From Candidula unifasciata (Eukaryota > Mollusca > Gastropoda > Stylommatophora > Geomitridae), in contig CAJHNH020002577.1 of the NCBI GenBank assembly GCA_905116865.2, positions 1 through 64,000 of the forward strand: a DNA stretch of 64,000 nucleotides. Reading direction: 5' to 3'. A model generated the notes under the pieces. It saw only the letters and a list, made by a program, of their open reading frames with translations. It was not told the origin of the DNA and searched no databases. Positions 1 to 11,214 of this stretch are shown here, one piece after another. Each line of letters begins with the position of its first letter. Within the stretch, counting starts at the first letter, position 1. The translations under genes and the position numbers were made by a program.

Positions 1-536
1 ATGTGTCATGCTGTGCTACAGTTTCATGGGAATCACAGCCCGTGGAGATAGACAAATAAGATCATAGATGTAGTTCCTCCTCTTCATAATTTGCATTCTA
101 CTGCATGAGCCGCAAGAGAAGTGGTAGGAAATACATCAGTGAAACGGGCCAACGACATCTTTTGGATGTGCAGAATGGTGCCATGAAATCAGTACCGTTG
201 CACTTCAATTTCCAGGATCACCAAGGTTTCCACGACATGGAGGTGACAGCAATGAAATCCAGCCACTGAATCCGCAAGTCTCTTGAAAATCACTTTATTT
301 TTACCATGGGCACCCTAACACCCAAGGGACTGAATTGTCAATACAGTTTCATCTGAAATTCTCCAGTACGGCCCTTGGCATTCCCTGGCTGTTTATTCTC
401 GGGCCCAAAGTGTTCATTCTTTCCACTAGCAAGACATCAACGTGGCTACTTCTAACTACAGCGAGTGATTTTGTGTATCCGTGCAGTTTTGTCTGATTTA
501 TGAATGAGCTTATAAAGGCTCTACAGCCACAACATT
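1..536. other. No recognisable gene or repeat
   Basis: I see no coding run, tandem repeat or match to the repeat families found elsewhere in this window. Confidence 0.5.
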
Positions 537-740
537 TTCTTCTTCTTCTTCTTCTTGTTCACCGGCTGTGAATTCCGGCGGTAAGTCACGGTTGTTCGTC
601 CAAAATGGACTTTTGGCTTTTACCTTGACCTGAGTTTTGCGTGTACATCCGTTTTACTGGCTTATTTGTTTGCAGTACTCGTTCCCCGCCTCTCAGGCAG
701 ATGTACTCCGACTTCGGAGGAAAGCCACAACATTTAAGCT
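537..740 (-). mobile_element. GAA-tailed short interspersed repeat, 5'-truncated copy
   Basis: This is one of at least ten copies of a ~265-bp repeat. On the + strand it begins with the reverse-complemented tail (TTCTTC run, then GTTCACCGGCTGTGAA) and runs to the block CAGGCAGATGTACTCCGACT. On its own strand the element ends CCGGTGAACGCGAAGAAG. I could not find a clear tRNA promoter in the family, so it may be a SINE or a LINE 3'-end derivative. Confidence 0.7.
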
Positions 741-1285
741 TTGGTTGTGTTTTTTATATTGTAAAGCTGGCTGACCTACTTTCGTTCGGTTTTATATCGC
801 TCTTCTTCATAACAGTCAGCTTGGGCAGCATTGTAAAGAACATGTGTTGCCCATGCAGGACTATCCCTCTATCGGCCTGCCTTGTTTACTCCAAAGGAAA
901 AGTAACACCAATATATCTGGAACAAAGTATTCTGCAGAACTGCTGGATCATAGGAATGCTCTGCCTTTACAAACACCTGCCAACAAAAGGCTTTTACAAA
1001 TTTTTAACAATGAAAAATACAAAAACAAGGAAAAGGATAAACTTACAGTTCAATTTCTCCACCCTGCTATTCAATTTGTTTTTCTGTACATCCTTCTTTA
1101 CTGGAATGAATCGAGCGAGCACTCTCATGAACTGGCGGAAGTTAACCGTATCAGAACCACTAAAGAAAATGACAAATAAACAATATACATCATATACAAG
1201 TAGTCAAAGAAGGAATTTCTGCAAAAAACCCAAATGTGTTTTGTAAAGTAACCATTTGAAACTAATTCTTGTATTTGTTGGTTCT
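741..1285. other. No recognisable gene or repeat
   Basis: Open frames run through here on + but show no recognised domain. The longest starts inside the preceding repeat. I see nothing else. Confidence 0.4.
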
Positions 1286-1299
1286 ACACAACCATTCCC
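1286..1299. repeat. 5' target-site duplication of the RTE LINE
   Basis: ACACAACCATTCCC is repeated exactly at 4639-4652, bracketing the retrotransposon. Confidence 0.9.
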
Positions 1300-4200
1300 T
1301 GGGGTAGGAGCCTGTCCTACTACTAGGCGCGTCCACCAGGTGGCGGATGGTGGAAAGGCCTCTAGATATAGAGGTTAGCCACGAATATATTGAATAAGTG
1401 GCCGTGGACCAAAACAGGTGATGGTCATTGAGAGGAGGCGAGTTAGTTGGTGGGACAGCTAACTCTATAAAATACCTCAAAACTCTACGACATGGCCATC
1501 GGCGGGTAAGAGGCGCCATAACCTCCCCCCCTGCTGCCTTGCAGGGTAAGGTCTTTTTAGACAAAGGCTATTGGAGTCAAACCATATACCAAACCGGCGG
1601 AAGGCAAGGGGAAACCACCGCTGTACCATCCCAAGAAAATCATGCCTCAAAATAATACGTATTCAGATAACGACGTGAATGGGGATTCCGGTGGAATCAC
1701 CTCGTCCGGTAGGGAGCATCATGTTCTTACGGGTGATACCCGACCGTCATCCAACTACTGTAGAAAAAGTAAATGGTAGAAACATCATGAACATTGGTAC
1801 ATGGAATGTCAGAACACTCGTGCAAAAACGGAAAACTGGATAACATCAAGATGGAACATGAAGAGAATGAACATTAACATACTAGGAATTAGTGAAATTG
1901 CGATGGCCAGGAGCAGGGGAAAAGTATTCAGATCAGCACAGAATTATCTACTCGGGAGGGAAAAGAATATAGCAAGGGAGTTGGTATTATTTTGGATCCA
2001 AAGAACTCAAAAACTGTTAAAGGATTTTGGACAATATCAGATAGAGTACTATTAGTAAAACTTCGCGGCAGACCGTTTTGACATCAACTTAGTACAGATT
2101 TATGCCCCAACAGCAGATAGTTCAGAGGAAGACATTGACACATTTTATGATGAGTTAGACATGGCTGTGATCAATGCAAAAATTGTGAAGTAACAATGGT
2201 ACTTGGAGATTTCAACGCAAAAGTAGGAAGTGAAAAAGTGTACGGAATAACGGGTGGATATGGACTAGGAGAAAAGAATGTGAGAGGTGACAGATTAATA
2301 GCATGGGCTGAGTCGCGCAGCATGATAATAGGTAACACCTGGTTTAAACACCATCCTCGAAGATTGTGGACTTGGAAAAAGTCCTGGTGATAATGTCCGC
2401 AATCAGATTGATTATATTTTGATTTCAAGAAGATTTCAGAGCAGCCTTAGTTGGAGCTAAAACTAGACCAAGGGCAGACTGCTTTAGTGACCATGTTCCA
2501 GTTGTAGGAAAAATTAGAATAAAACTAAAGAACATTAGAAAAACACCACAGAACATCAAGTTAAATTTAGGAATTCTCAGAACGGATAAAGAAATTAAGG
2601 AACAGTACAACGTCACTGTACAAAACGGTATAATGCAATGGAAATTATACAAACAATTGATGAACAGTGGGATATGTTGCGTGAGTCAATTCAGCAGACA
2701 TCAAAAGAGACAATCCCACCAACCCATACAGTTGCAAAAAAGAAATGGATGTCAACCGAAATTCTGCAGTTGATGGATGAAAGAAGGAAGAAAAAGAATG
2801 ATAAGAAGAATACTCTAGAATACAAAAAGAAATAGTGAACAAAAATGCAAAGTGGCTAAAGAAGCCTGGCTGAATCAAATGTGTACAGAGATTGGGGAAA
2901 ATCATGGGAAAGACTCACATTCCATGTACCAACAGATAAAAATGTTAACAGGAAAGATGACACGTAACAGCACTGGATGTTTGATATCAAAGGATGGTGG
3001 CTTATTTAATGGGACATAGTAATATAATTAACAGATGGACAGAGTATATAGGGGAATTGTATGATGATAATAGACCAGACGTTAGAACTGCAGAACAACA
3101 ATGATGGTCCACCAATAATGACTGCAGAAGTTGAGGATGCAATACACTCATATGAAGAAAGGAAAAGCACCCGGGCCAGACAACATCTCACTGGAAGAAT
3201 CGAAGCACTGTGGAAATTTTGGAATTGAAATAATAACTAAACTTTTAAAATGATATTTATAACAGTGGGTATATTCCAAATGACCTTTTTAAAATCCATA
3301 TTTATAGCTCTGCCGAAGAAAACCAGGCACTTTAAAATGTGAAGACCATCGCACCAATAAGTCTTATGAGTCACATGACTAAGATTTACTGAGAATAATT
3401 ATGAGAGAATAAGAAACAAAATTAAACCAGAAATCAGTGATGAACAATGTGGATTTGTAGAAGGAAAAGGTACAAACAATGCCATATACATCCTAAGGAC
3501 ATTGTCAGAAAGAGCTATAGAAGTAAAGACTGATTTGTACTGTATGCTTCATAGACTATACAAAAAGCATTTGACTGTGTGAAGCATGAAGAAGTAATCA
3601 AAACTGTTAGAAAAATTAAAACATAGATGGGAAAGATCTAAGAATAATAAAGAATATGTATTGGCAGCAAACAGCAGCTATAAGAATTAACAACTGTTTA
3701 GGGTACATTTCAAAGCATAAAGAGAGGGCGTACGACAAGGATGTGTACTTTCACCTGAGTTGTTTTCAATATACAGTGAATATATTATGAGATCTTTATT
3801 GAAATGCCCGGAATCGTGGTTGGTGGGCACAATATATAAACAATTTACGTTATGCTGATGACACAGTCTTGATAGCAACAAGTCAGAAAGAATTACAGGA
3901 AATGATAGACATTGTGGTGTTAGAAAGTGGAAGAATGGGGCCTCAGTTTTGAATAATGGAAAAGACAGAAGTAATGGTGGTATCAAAGAAACAAATTATT
4001 CCTAAATGTGTAATAAAAGTCAATGGTGTTATTTTAAGACAAGTACAGAATTTTAAGTATCTGGGCACATGGATAACATCAGATGGAAGATGTATAACTG
4101 AAATAAGAAACAGAATTGGACAGGCAAAAACTGCATTTTATAAAATGAAAAACATCTTGTGCAATATATCCTTGTCATTGAGAGTTAGAAAAAGAATTCT

Positions 4201-4638
4201 TGCTTGCTACATACATCAAATTTTAACATATGGATGTGAATCCTGGACAATCGGTAGGCAGGCCAAACAATTTTTAGAGGCCTCAGAGATGTGGTTTTAC
4301 AGAAGAATGCTTAGAATACCTTGGACAGCCAAAAAGAGCAACCAAGAGGTTTTAAAAGAGGCGGGAGACCGAAGACAACTTATCACTGACATCAGAAGGA
4401 GATAGTCATCATTTTTCGGCCATGTTATGAGAAGAGGGAAAATAAAACATGTTGTGACCACTGGAAAGATCTGTGGAAGGAGGGATAGAGGAAGACAACG
4501 AGAGAAGATGCTTGACAGTCTTGTTGCATGGCATGGAGGTGTGTCGGCACACGAACTGATACATGCTGCAGGAGATCGCGGATTATGGAGAGGCATGATC
4601 GCCCACGCCAGTCGGCAAGGCACCTGATGATGATGATG
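1300..4638 (+). mobile_element. Full-length RTE-type non-LTR retrotransposon, coding region broken
   Basis: The 3.34-kb element has a ~490-bp leader, then one degraded open frame. Endonuclease motifs are readable: MNIGTWNVRTL from 1787, LGDFNAKVG near 2205 and ADCFSDHVPV near 2475. The reverse transcriptase YADD box is at 3851-3862. The longest intact piece (3956-4405) covers the post-RT region YLGTWITSDGR...YGCESWT...FYRRMLRIPW. Many stops and frameshifts make it inactive. It ends in a short GATGAT tail directly before the 3' TSD. Length (~3.3 kb), single APE-RT frame and microsatellite tail fit the RTE clade; the clade name is inference. A perfect 14-bp TSD flanks it. Confidence 0.88.
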
Positions 4639-4652
4639 ACACAACCATTCCC
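4639..4652. repeat. 3' target-site duplication of the RTE LINE
   Basis: Exact copy of 1286-1299. Confidence 0.9.
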
Positions 4653-4778
4653 AGCGTAAAAGAATGAACTGGTGAAAGTTGATAACTTGAGTAACCAAGG
4701 TCTATGGGTATTCTTATATTTAAATTGCAACCAACTTTCTCTTTCTTCGTATGTCACTTTCAATTAATTTCATGACAT

Positions 4779-5082
4779 TCCCCCCCCCCCCCCCCCCCCC
4801 CCCCCCAACCCCCTCCCGCCCACCCCCCCCCCCCCCCCCCTTTTTTCTCTGCATGTCTCTCTCACTTAATCTCTCCCCATTTTCTCTTTCTCTGTATGTC
4901 TCTCTCACTTAATCTCATGACCCCCCCCCCCCCCCTTTTTTTTTCTCTTTCTTTGTGTGTCTCTCTCACTTAATCTTATGACTCCCCCCCCCCTCCCCCC
5001 CCCCCTTTTTTTTTTCTCTTTCTTTGTGTGTCTCTCTCACTTAATCTTATGACACCCCCCCCCCCCCCCTCCCACATCCCCG
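4779..5082. repeat. Minisatellite with poly-C blocks
   Basis: About five units of roughly 50-75 bp. Each has a long C run followed by TTTTCTCTTTCT, TGTCTCTCTCACTTAATCT and ATGAC. C runs reach over 20 bases, so the opposite strand is strongly G-rich. Confidence 0.85.
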
Positions 5083-5731
5083 CGGGTCAGTTTAATTATT
5101 TTTTTAAAACTTTTAAAAATTAAAATAAGGAAAATTGTTGTTGTCATAGTAGTTTGTATATCTACAGTTACAAATATAATTAATATGTTAACACAGGCAT
5201 CTATAGATTCTGACACATTCTGACCAAAACGTGTGTCCATACTGTCTGTTTCTCTTGTTGCAGGATCTACTGTCCTCTTTTTAAATCACGTCTTGTTATG
5301 TTTGGAGTGGGGGCGTGGTGGTCTTGCCATATACTCAAATGAGGCATGGGGGTCTTGCAATATACTCAAGGGGGTGTGGGGGTCTTTCCATATAATCCAG
5401 GGGAAGGGGGAGGAGGCGCGACCTGAAAAAGGTTAAAGACCAACGACTTGAGGCGTTCTCGAGTGTGAAAAGTTTATTTTCCCCCGACTATTTTCCTTGC
5501 TTGATAAGAGGAATTTCTGATAAGAAGAACAATTTCTTGAGTCCACAGTAAGTTCTCCTTATCAGGTCTTCTTTGTGTTTCTACTGTCCCAACTTTCTCA
5601 GTCCATCTGTATAGGGTAGGAACCCCATGTTTTTAAACAAACCTTCAAATGATGGTCACTGTCACACCCATACTTTTACTTTCCATAACTTTTTGTAGTC
5701 AACTTTAGGCTGAAAAAACATGCCAGCTCAG
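5083..5731. other. No gene; short imperfect repeat at 5310-5405
   Basis: Near 5310-5405 three units of GGGGGTCTTGCNATATACTC are visible. The rest shows nothing recognisable. Confidence 0.5.
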
Positions 5732-5795
5732 TAAAGGAACCTAATCCACCATATTAGGCAAACAGGGCTATACCTATATTTTATATATGCATCAA
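5732..5795 (-). mobile_element. 3'-end scrap of tRNA-SINE family 2
   Basis: Matches the reverse complement of the distal part of the family best seen at 35944-36202 (ggctatacctatattttata). Confidence 0.45.
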
Positions 5796-5875
5796 ATATC
5801 TTGTATTTAATGTTTTTAATATTCAAATATATATATATTAACTACATCACAAATTATTCCTGTAACCTTTATTTT

Positions 5876-6180
5876 TGTAGCGGGCTGTGCAGGTGTTCAA
5901 GACAATGAGCGTGCAGATCATCTGGCAGACAAGGCAATTACCACGAGTGGCCCAGCATTAGACAGGAGTGATGTCATTAATGCCATGCAAGCTGCATATC
6001 GCAGAGAAGATCACAACAACAAGGAGGACTTGGTATCCCTGTCCCTGTGATAGGTGGCCATGGAGGTGCGGCCTGGAGTAACCAGACATGAACTTTTCAC
6101 CAAGGGCACAAAACGTCTTAGCATAGAAGAGGCATCCTCAGTCATTCTACTCTTGTGGAGCTAGTGAGATGGAGATCAGA
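5876..6180 (+). mobile_element. RNase H-domain LINE fragment
   Basis: Translation gives a C-terminal RNase H motif (NERADHLADKA) followed by a helix-rich tail. It is typical of RNase H-carrying LINE polyproteins and has no upstream reverse transcriptase. Broken. Confidence 0.65.
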
Positions 6181-6185
6181 GAACC

Positions 6186-6320
6186 TATGGATCTGTCTGG
6201 AGTGCTGTGGTCAAGATCACACTGGTCATTTTTACTTTCAGGCTCCATGAGGATTTGAACCCACAAGTTTTTTTATCCGCCGGCAAGCATCTAGCCACTG
6301 CACCACAACTCCCATGGCAG
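6186..6320 (-). mobile_element. tRNA-SINE family 2 head fragment
   Basis: On - it reads GGAGTTGTGGTGCAGTGGCT...GCCGGCGG...GGGTTCAAATCC, a tRNA-like A box and B box as in the other family 2 copies. Confidence 0.5.
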
Positions 6321-6794
6321 CTGAGGTCACTTTGTAAAACAAAAAACCTTTTGTGAAGATTTGAACAACAAATCACATGGGTGGAAGGCAAGCATGTAAG
6401 CTAATGTCCTGCCGCAGCTCTCAAGTGCTTACTACACTACAGCAGAATCATTAAAAGTAAAAACTTTCTACAATTTAACAAAATAAAATCACCTCTCCTG
6501 AAAGAATGCCTGGACAATTCTGTCTCCCAAAGGATTTATGGCGAGCTCTGGGATCCATAGAAATTCAGCTCTCCTGGGATCAACAATGTAGACATATTAC
6601 AGATTAAGAAGATATTAGCAAATGAAGGAGATCATAACTAAACATAAGAAACACCTATCTCAGGCCAACTTCTTCTGAAGTCTCCATGTTGTTAATAACA
6701 AAACTACTATATCTGAAGTATGTGACATTTTCAATCTCTTTGTTGTTGACATTTTTCTTTGTTGGTATTTACAATCTCTTTGCTGTTGACAAAA

Positions 6795-7148
6795 TTACAG
6801 TGCCAGTTACAACCTGATTGAAAGTTTGCCTGTTTTTCCCCTGCCGGTGGAAAAGCATCCAGACCATCTGTTTACTCCGGGCTGTATCAGTCTCTCCAGA
6901 TTTGGATGCTCTGTCTATTCAACTGCACTGTTTAATTGATCCCAGAGAGCCTTCAGTATTTCCACTTCATTATAATGCAGCTCACCACCCAAAGGGGCGG
7001 CAGCAGCCAATCAGCCTATCCAAGAGTTTGTAGATCTGAGTGTGTATTATATATCCACCATCTTCTTGGTCCGTCTTACAGTCTACTCCCATTCAAATGT
7101 GTGTACAGTTTTTGCCTGTTTTCTGACCTTCTCTCTACACGCCCCAAG
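6795..7148 (-). mobile_element. RNase H-domain LINE fragment
   Basis: On - it encodes a degraded RNase H segment, GELHYNEVEILKALWDQ, equivalent to GGELIHDKADVVKVLWEQ at 34925-35345. Related minus-strand copies lie at 28597-28905 and 56760-57110. Confidence 0.55.
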
Positions 7149-7559
7149 TAATACAGTCTAGGTTTAGGTTTAAAAAAACGGATCAACATCATGGCACAAG
7201 GGTAGTAACCCATGAGTGCTCCGTTCTACTTCTAACTCATGCCTGAGTCGAAAGAATCTTTGCGCAGTAGCACCGGCAAGGATCCTTAACTACTTTGGGT
7301 AGACTTTTAGCTCAAATTTCCAATGGCAATGCTGTTAGACTACTCTTTTCAACTTCCTACTGCCAAGGAAATTTTGTTTAATGTGCGCAACAATACACAC
7401 AGGCGTCCGGTCTTACTACCCAGAAACCAGGGGGAAATCCGCATTAAAAAATGCCATCCTTCATCGGCGCCTGAACCTGGGACCTCTAGCATTCAAGGCA
7501 GACACCATGCCTCAAGACCACTCAGCCCCACCCCTAGGCCCCAAATGTATTACAGTCTA
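7149..7559 (-). mobile_element. tRNA-SINE family 1 with flanking TSD
   Basis: Reverse-oriented copy of the ~370-bp Leu-tRNA-like SINE. The tRNA-like head is at the right end (GAGTGGTCTTGAGGCATGGT and GGTCCCAGGTTCAGG on -). TAATACAGTCTA (7149-7160) and TATTACAGTCTA (7548-7559) flank it as an 11/12 TSD. Confidence 0.8.
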
Positions 7560-8121
7560 TTAGTCCTTATGAACAAAGTCTAACACAGGAACTTGCTATG
7601 TTGTCAAATAAGGCGGAAATTCACTTGCAGTGGATTCCGTCTCACTGTGGCATCAAAGGCAATGAAAACGCAGATGCTTTAGCCAAGGAAGGCAGTAACA
7701 AACCACAGACCTACCAGCCACTATCTTTTCTAGAAGTCAAAATTCTCATTAAGAGAAAATCAGAAACAGATTGGAAAACCAACACTGGTTATAACTACGG
7801 AAAAGATTTTCTGAAACACTTGAACAGAACAGACCAAGTCACAGTTTTTCGCTTACGCACTGGACACTGCAGACTCAATAAACACTCACATAAATTAGGT
7901 ATGAGCCAAACAGCTCTCTGCCAGTGCCTTCGTGCTGAACAGACTCCAGAACATGTCCTGCAAGACTGTCCTCTCCTGGCAGAGCTGCGGAACGACATAT
8001 GGCAACACCCAGTAGAACTGACAACTAAGCTTTGGGGAAACCTAAGAGACCTTGAAAAGACATCCCAGTTTATGACCCACAGTGGATTATGCGCATGACC
8101 AGAGATGGCTGAAGAAGAGGA
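7560..8121 (+). mobile_element. RNase H-domain LINE 3' end (GAAGAAG tail)
   Basis: This is the best preserved RNase H fragment in the window: HLQWIPSHCGIKGNENADAL, then a C-terminal region with TVFRLRTGHCRLN and a zinc-knuckle-like CQCLRAEQTPEHVLQDCP. It has no reverse transcriptase, so it is a 5'-truncated LINE. The end reads CATGACCAGAGATGGCTGAAGAAG. Related ends occur at 10715-11165, 16715-17220, 39800-40960 and 55575-56150. Confidence 0.8.
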
Positions 8122-8340
8122 GGAGTCCTTATGAGCAGCTGCTGGTTACAATGTCTGGCTCTCATGTCAGAGACCCGGGTTCGACCCCTGGTAAAGTGAT
8201 GGAGTTTTTCTGTCGGGGGCAAAATGAAAATATCCTAACCTGCACAGTCCATGGCGACAGCATTAGCCATGCAGCCCTTAATCCTCAGGCTCATGACCTC
8301 CCTGTCTACACCGCCTAAAAAGGTGGTAAAACAGACAGTA
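8122..8340 (+). mobile_element. tRNA-derived SINE
   Basis: It starts with a tRNA-like head that includes a clear B box in GACCCGGGTTCGACCCCTGG, then a tRNA-unrelated body. It sits immediately after the GAA tail of the LINE fragment. Only one copy was seen here. Confidence 0.6.
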
Positions 8341-8344
8341 GTGA

Positions 8345-8520
8345 CAGTTTACTGTCCTCATGATGCCAGTAATTAGTGGTAATTTAAACAGATTTTGAAG
8401 TTCATTATTGCTTCTCAGTCTCCCTTCTCGGATACTTACATCTTTGAGGGGTCCAAATATTTGTCGTGGAACTATGTTATCAAAAGTTTGTAATAAGGCT
8501 TCATCTCTTTTAGCAGTACT
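8345..8520 (-). mobile_element. LINE 3'-region fragment
   Basis: TGATGCCAGTAATTAGTGGT and the following ~110 bp match 18520-18605 (TGCCAGTGATCAGTGGTGAT) in the same orientation, part of a degraded LINE. Confidence 0.55.
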
Positions 8521-9081
8521 CCAGATTTCAGCGTCATATGGGACAATTGTTCTTTTCCATGGCTTTTTCTTCTAAAAAATATGCCGGTATTCATCACAAA
8601 GTGTCTATTACAGTGGCACTGGAACAAGGGAAAAATAGGTGCCGGTACTTGTAACTGTACCATTGCACACCGCCAGAAAAATAAGCACAATCTTATCATG
8701 ACTGTACACTGATTAGGTAACTTACAGTTTGCCTTTTGTTGCTTCTTTTACGGACTGCATCATAAGTATATCAGAGTTCCAGAAATGGGCCACTGTCAAT
8801 CATGAATGGATAAAAATTGTCAAAATGTAAGTATGATAACCCACCTCAGGAAACCCTGGTCACTTTTATCCAGACTGGTGAACCTGCTGTACAGGCGAAT
8901 GATCTGGTTATTTGAAACTGAAGACAACAAAACAACACATGATGGTATGTGGTATAATAACTTATTTTTAGTTTCATCAATTTCTCTAAGAGAAAGACCT
9001 TTGCTGTTTTATAAATTCACCCAGACAGGGCAGGCATGGCAAGTAAACATTTAGGTCATTCTGGGAAATAAGGGCATCTGG
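8521..9081. other. No recognisable gene or repeat
   Basis: Only short open frames without recognisable domains. Confidence 0.4.
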
Positions 9082-9588
9082 CAGTCATAGCAAAGTGCAT
9101 AAAGTCATAGTAAAGTGCATAAAGTCATGGTATAGTGCAGTATGGACACAGGGGTTCTTAGATCCTCAGTGCTAGCGGCCACAGTAAAGTGCACAAAATC
9201 ATAGTAAAGTGCACAAAGTCATAGTAAAGTGCACAAAGTCATAGTAAAGTGCACAAAGTCATAGTGAAGTGCACAAAGTCACAGTATAGTGCACAAAGTC
9301 ACAGTAAAGTGCACAAAGTCACAGTAAAGTGCTCAAAGTCACAGTAAAGTGCACAGTCAGAGTAAGGTGCACAAAGTCATAATGTAGTGCTGTGTGGACA
9401 CAGGGGTTCTTAGATCCTCAGTGCCGGCAGCCACAGTAGAGTGCACAAAGGCACAATAAAGTGCACATAGTCCTAGTTAAGTCACAAAGACACAGTAAAG
9501 TGCACAGTCATAGTATAGTGCAGAATGGAAACAGAGATCCTAAGATCCTCTGTGCTGGCAGCCCTAGTAAAGGGCACAAAGTCATATA
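9082..9588. repeat. 20-bp minisatellite with higher-order spacer
   Basis: Unit AAAGTCATAGTAAAGTGCAC repeats about 20 times. A ~45-bp spacer (GACACAGGGGTTCTTAGATC...) interrupts it at about 9140, 9390 and 9520, giving a two-level repeat. Confidence 0.9.
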
Positions 9589-9739
9589 TATGAAGGGAAG
9601 TCAAAAATTAGCTATACTTTTGACACAACTCTTATTATATTGCCCACATTGACTTCTATACTCGCTTATTTTATTGCTATACTGTTGTGGTAATGCTATG
9701 AAATGTTGATCCTAATTCCACAACTTTTCTTCCTTCTGT

Positions 9740-10345
9740 TGCATATAGATCATGGATCCTCAGTTAGAAGTTTGCACCAAAGAGGAACAATGAGCAGTAA
9801 TGAGATTCCTCTGGTCAGAGGGTGTCAAAGATTGAGAAATTCATCGTACGTAGACTATCATCGCAATATGGGGGAAGTGCACTATTATGTGAATCTGTGT
9901 TTTTGTGGATCCAGAAGTTTAAAAGTGGTCGACAAGTGTAACACATGAAGTGGAAGTAGGACGGCTATTAACCTCCACTACAAATGACAACCTTCAGTAA
10001 GTTCAAGAGATGGTTCTGACAAACAGGCGAATTACCATCGACGAGGTAGTATCTGCATTAAACATTAGTCATGGTTCTGCCCATCAAATCATCCACGACG
10101 AGCTCGGCTTTCATAAAGTCTGCACACGGTGGGTACCAAGAAAGCTTACTTCAGATTAGACTACAAAATGCGGTGCAAACCTGGCTTCACGGCCAACCGA
10201 AGAAATTTTATTCGGAAGGAATGTGTAGGCTTGTTAACCATTGGGCAAAGTGCACGGAATAGGTTGGAGATTTCATTGAAAAATGATGTGCATAGTGAAA
10301 CCCTAGCTTCATGTAAATAAATTATAGAATAAAAAGTGTAGATAA
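9740..10345 (+). pseudogene. Internally deleted mariner transposase
   Basis: The 5' part reads a degraded transposase start near 9752 (MDPQLEVCTKEEQ). The second helix-turn-helix region, RRITIDEVVSALNISHGSAH, lies near 10025-10085, followed by IIHDELGFHKVCTRWVPRKL. The sequence then jumps to an end-like segment (RPTEEILFGRN...), so the DDD catalytic core is missing. Stops interrupt the frame. A related 5' fragment is at 58495-58985. Fossil Tc1/mariner copy. Confidence 0.75.
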
Positions 10346-10489
10346 TTTTTTACTCTCCTTTGTATTTGTAATTCACCTTTTTTTTTAAGTATACGTTTGT
10401 GGAGCTACTGGGTAGGAGATGAGAACAGCTTTACATCTTCTGTGATGATATACATATAATATGTAATATGTATTTTAGTACACGTGCTT

Positions 10490-10612
10490 CCATAGTGAGT
10501 TGCACACGCCATTTAGAGGTGGCAGGTTTGATTCCCGGCACGGTAACTATAGCCTTTGATTTTTATGTTGTCCAGCCTGTTCTTTTATTTTTCTATGAGT
10601 GCCAATCAATGC
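10490..10612 (+). mobile_element. tRNA-like SINE fragment
   Basis: A B-box-like GGCAGGTTTGATTCCCGGCA follows an imperfect A box. No second copy seen. Confidence 0.4.
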
Positions 10613-10626
10613 ACTGTTAGTTTACT

Positions 10627-10628
<2 letters not shown>

Positions 10629-10672
<44 letters not shown>

Positions 10673-10690
10673 TATATATATATATATACA
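10629..10690. repeat. (TA)n microsatellite
   Basis: About 30 alternating TA units with one small interruption. Confidence 0.95.
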
Positions 10691-10714
10691 TATTACATTA
10701 GCAGACAGACTTGG

Positions 10715-11165
10715 TAAAAATGGAACAAAGGAGAAACAACACATCCCTCTATTGTCACTACCAGAAATCAGAACACTTATCAAGGGAAAATACGAGGAAT
10801 TGTGGAGATAACAAACTAACAGTAAACATCCATATGACCCCATCAGTCAGCAAACTCAACAGAAAACAAAACTTTTCCGTCTACGAACAGGACACTGCGG
10901 GCTCAACTACCACATGCATAAAATAAAGATTGAACAGTTCCCACAGTGTGCCTGTCAAACAGTACCACAAACACCTGAGCAGATTCTGCAGACCTGCCCA
11001 GTGTACCTACAACTTGGAAAAGACCCTGGGCTCAAGAGCAAAGTGTGCACAGCAAGCTATGGGGAACCTTGAAGAACCTGCTGCTGACATGCGAGTTCAT
11101 AGAGGCAACCCACCTGATAGTCTGATCTGAACATACGAAACCAAACGCAAAGAAGAAGAAGAAAT
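10715..11165 (+). mobile_element. RNase H-domain LINE 3' end (GAAGAAG tail)
   Basis: Degraded C-terminal region: QNFSVYEQDTAGSTTTCIK in one frame corresponds to FRLRTGHCRLN at 7840-7880, and CQTVPQTPEQILQTCP matches the CQCLRAEQTPEHVLQDCP knuckle. It ends AACGCAAAGAAGAAGAAG, then a TA tract. Confidence 0.7.
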
Positions 11166-11214
11166 ATATATATATATATATTTTTCTAACGTCTATAAAT
11201 ATATAGCAGTAAAC

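Noticed and set aside
641..1246. 201-residue frame on +
   Set aside because: Starts inside a repeat, has no recognised domain and no splice or start context.
7598..8098. A host gene encoding ribonuclease H
   Set aside because: Same C-terminal LINE layout (RNase H, knuckle, GAA tail) as many broken copies in the window.
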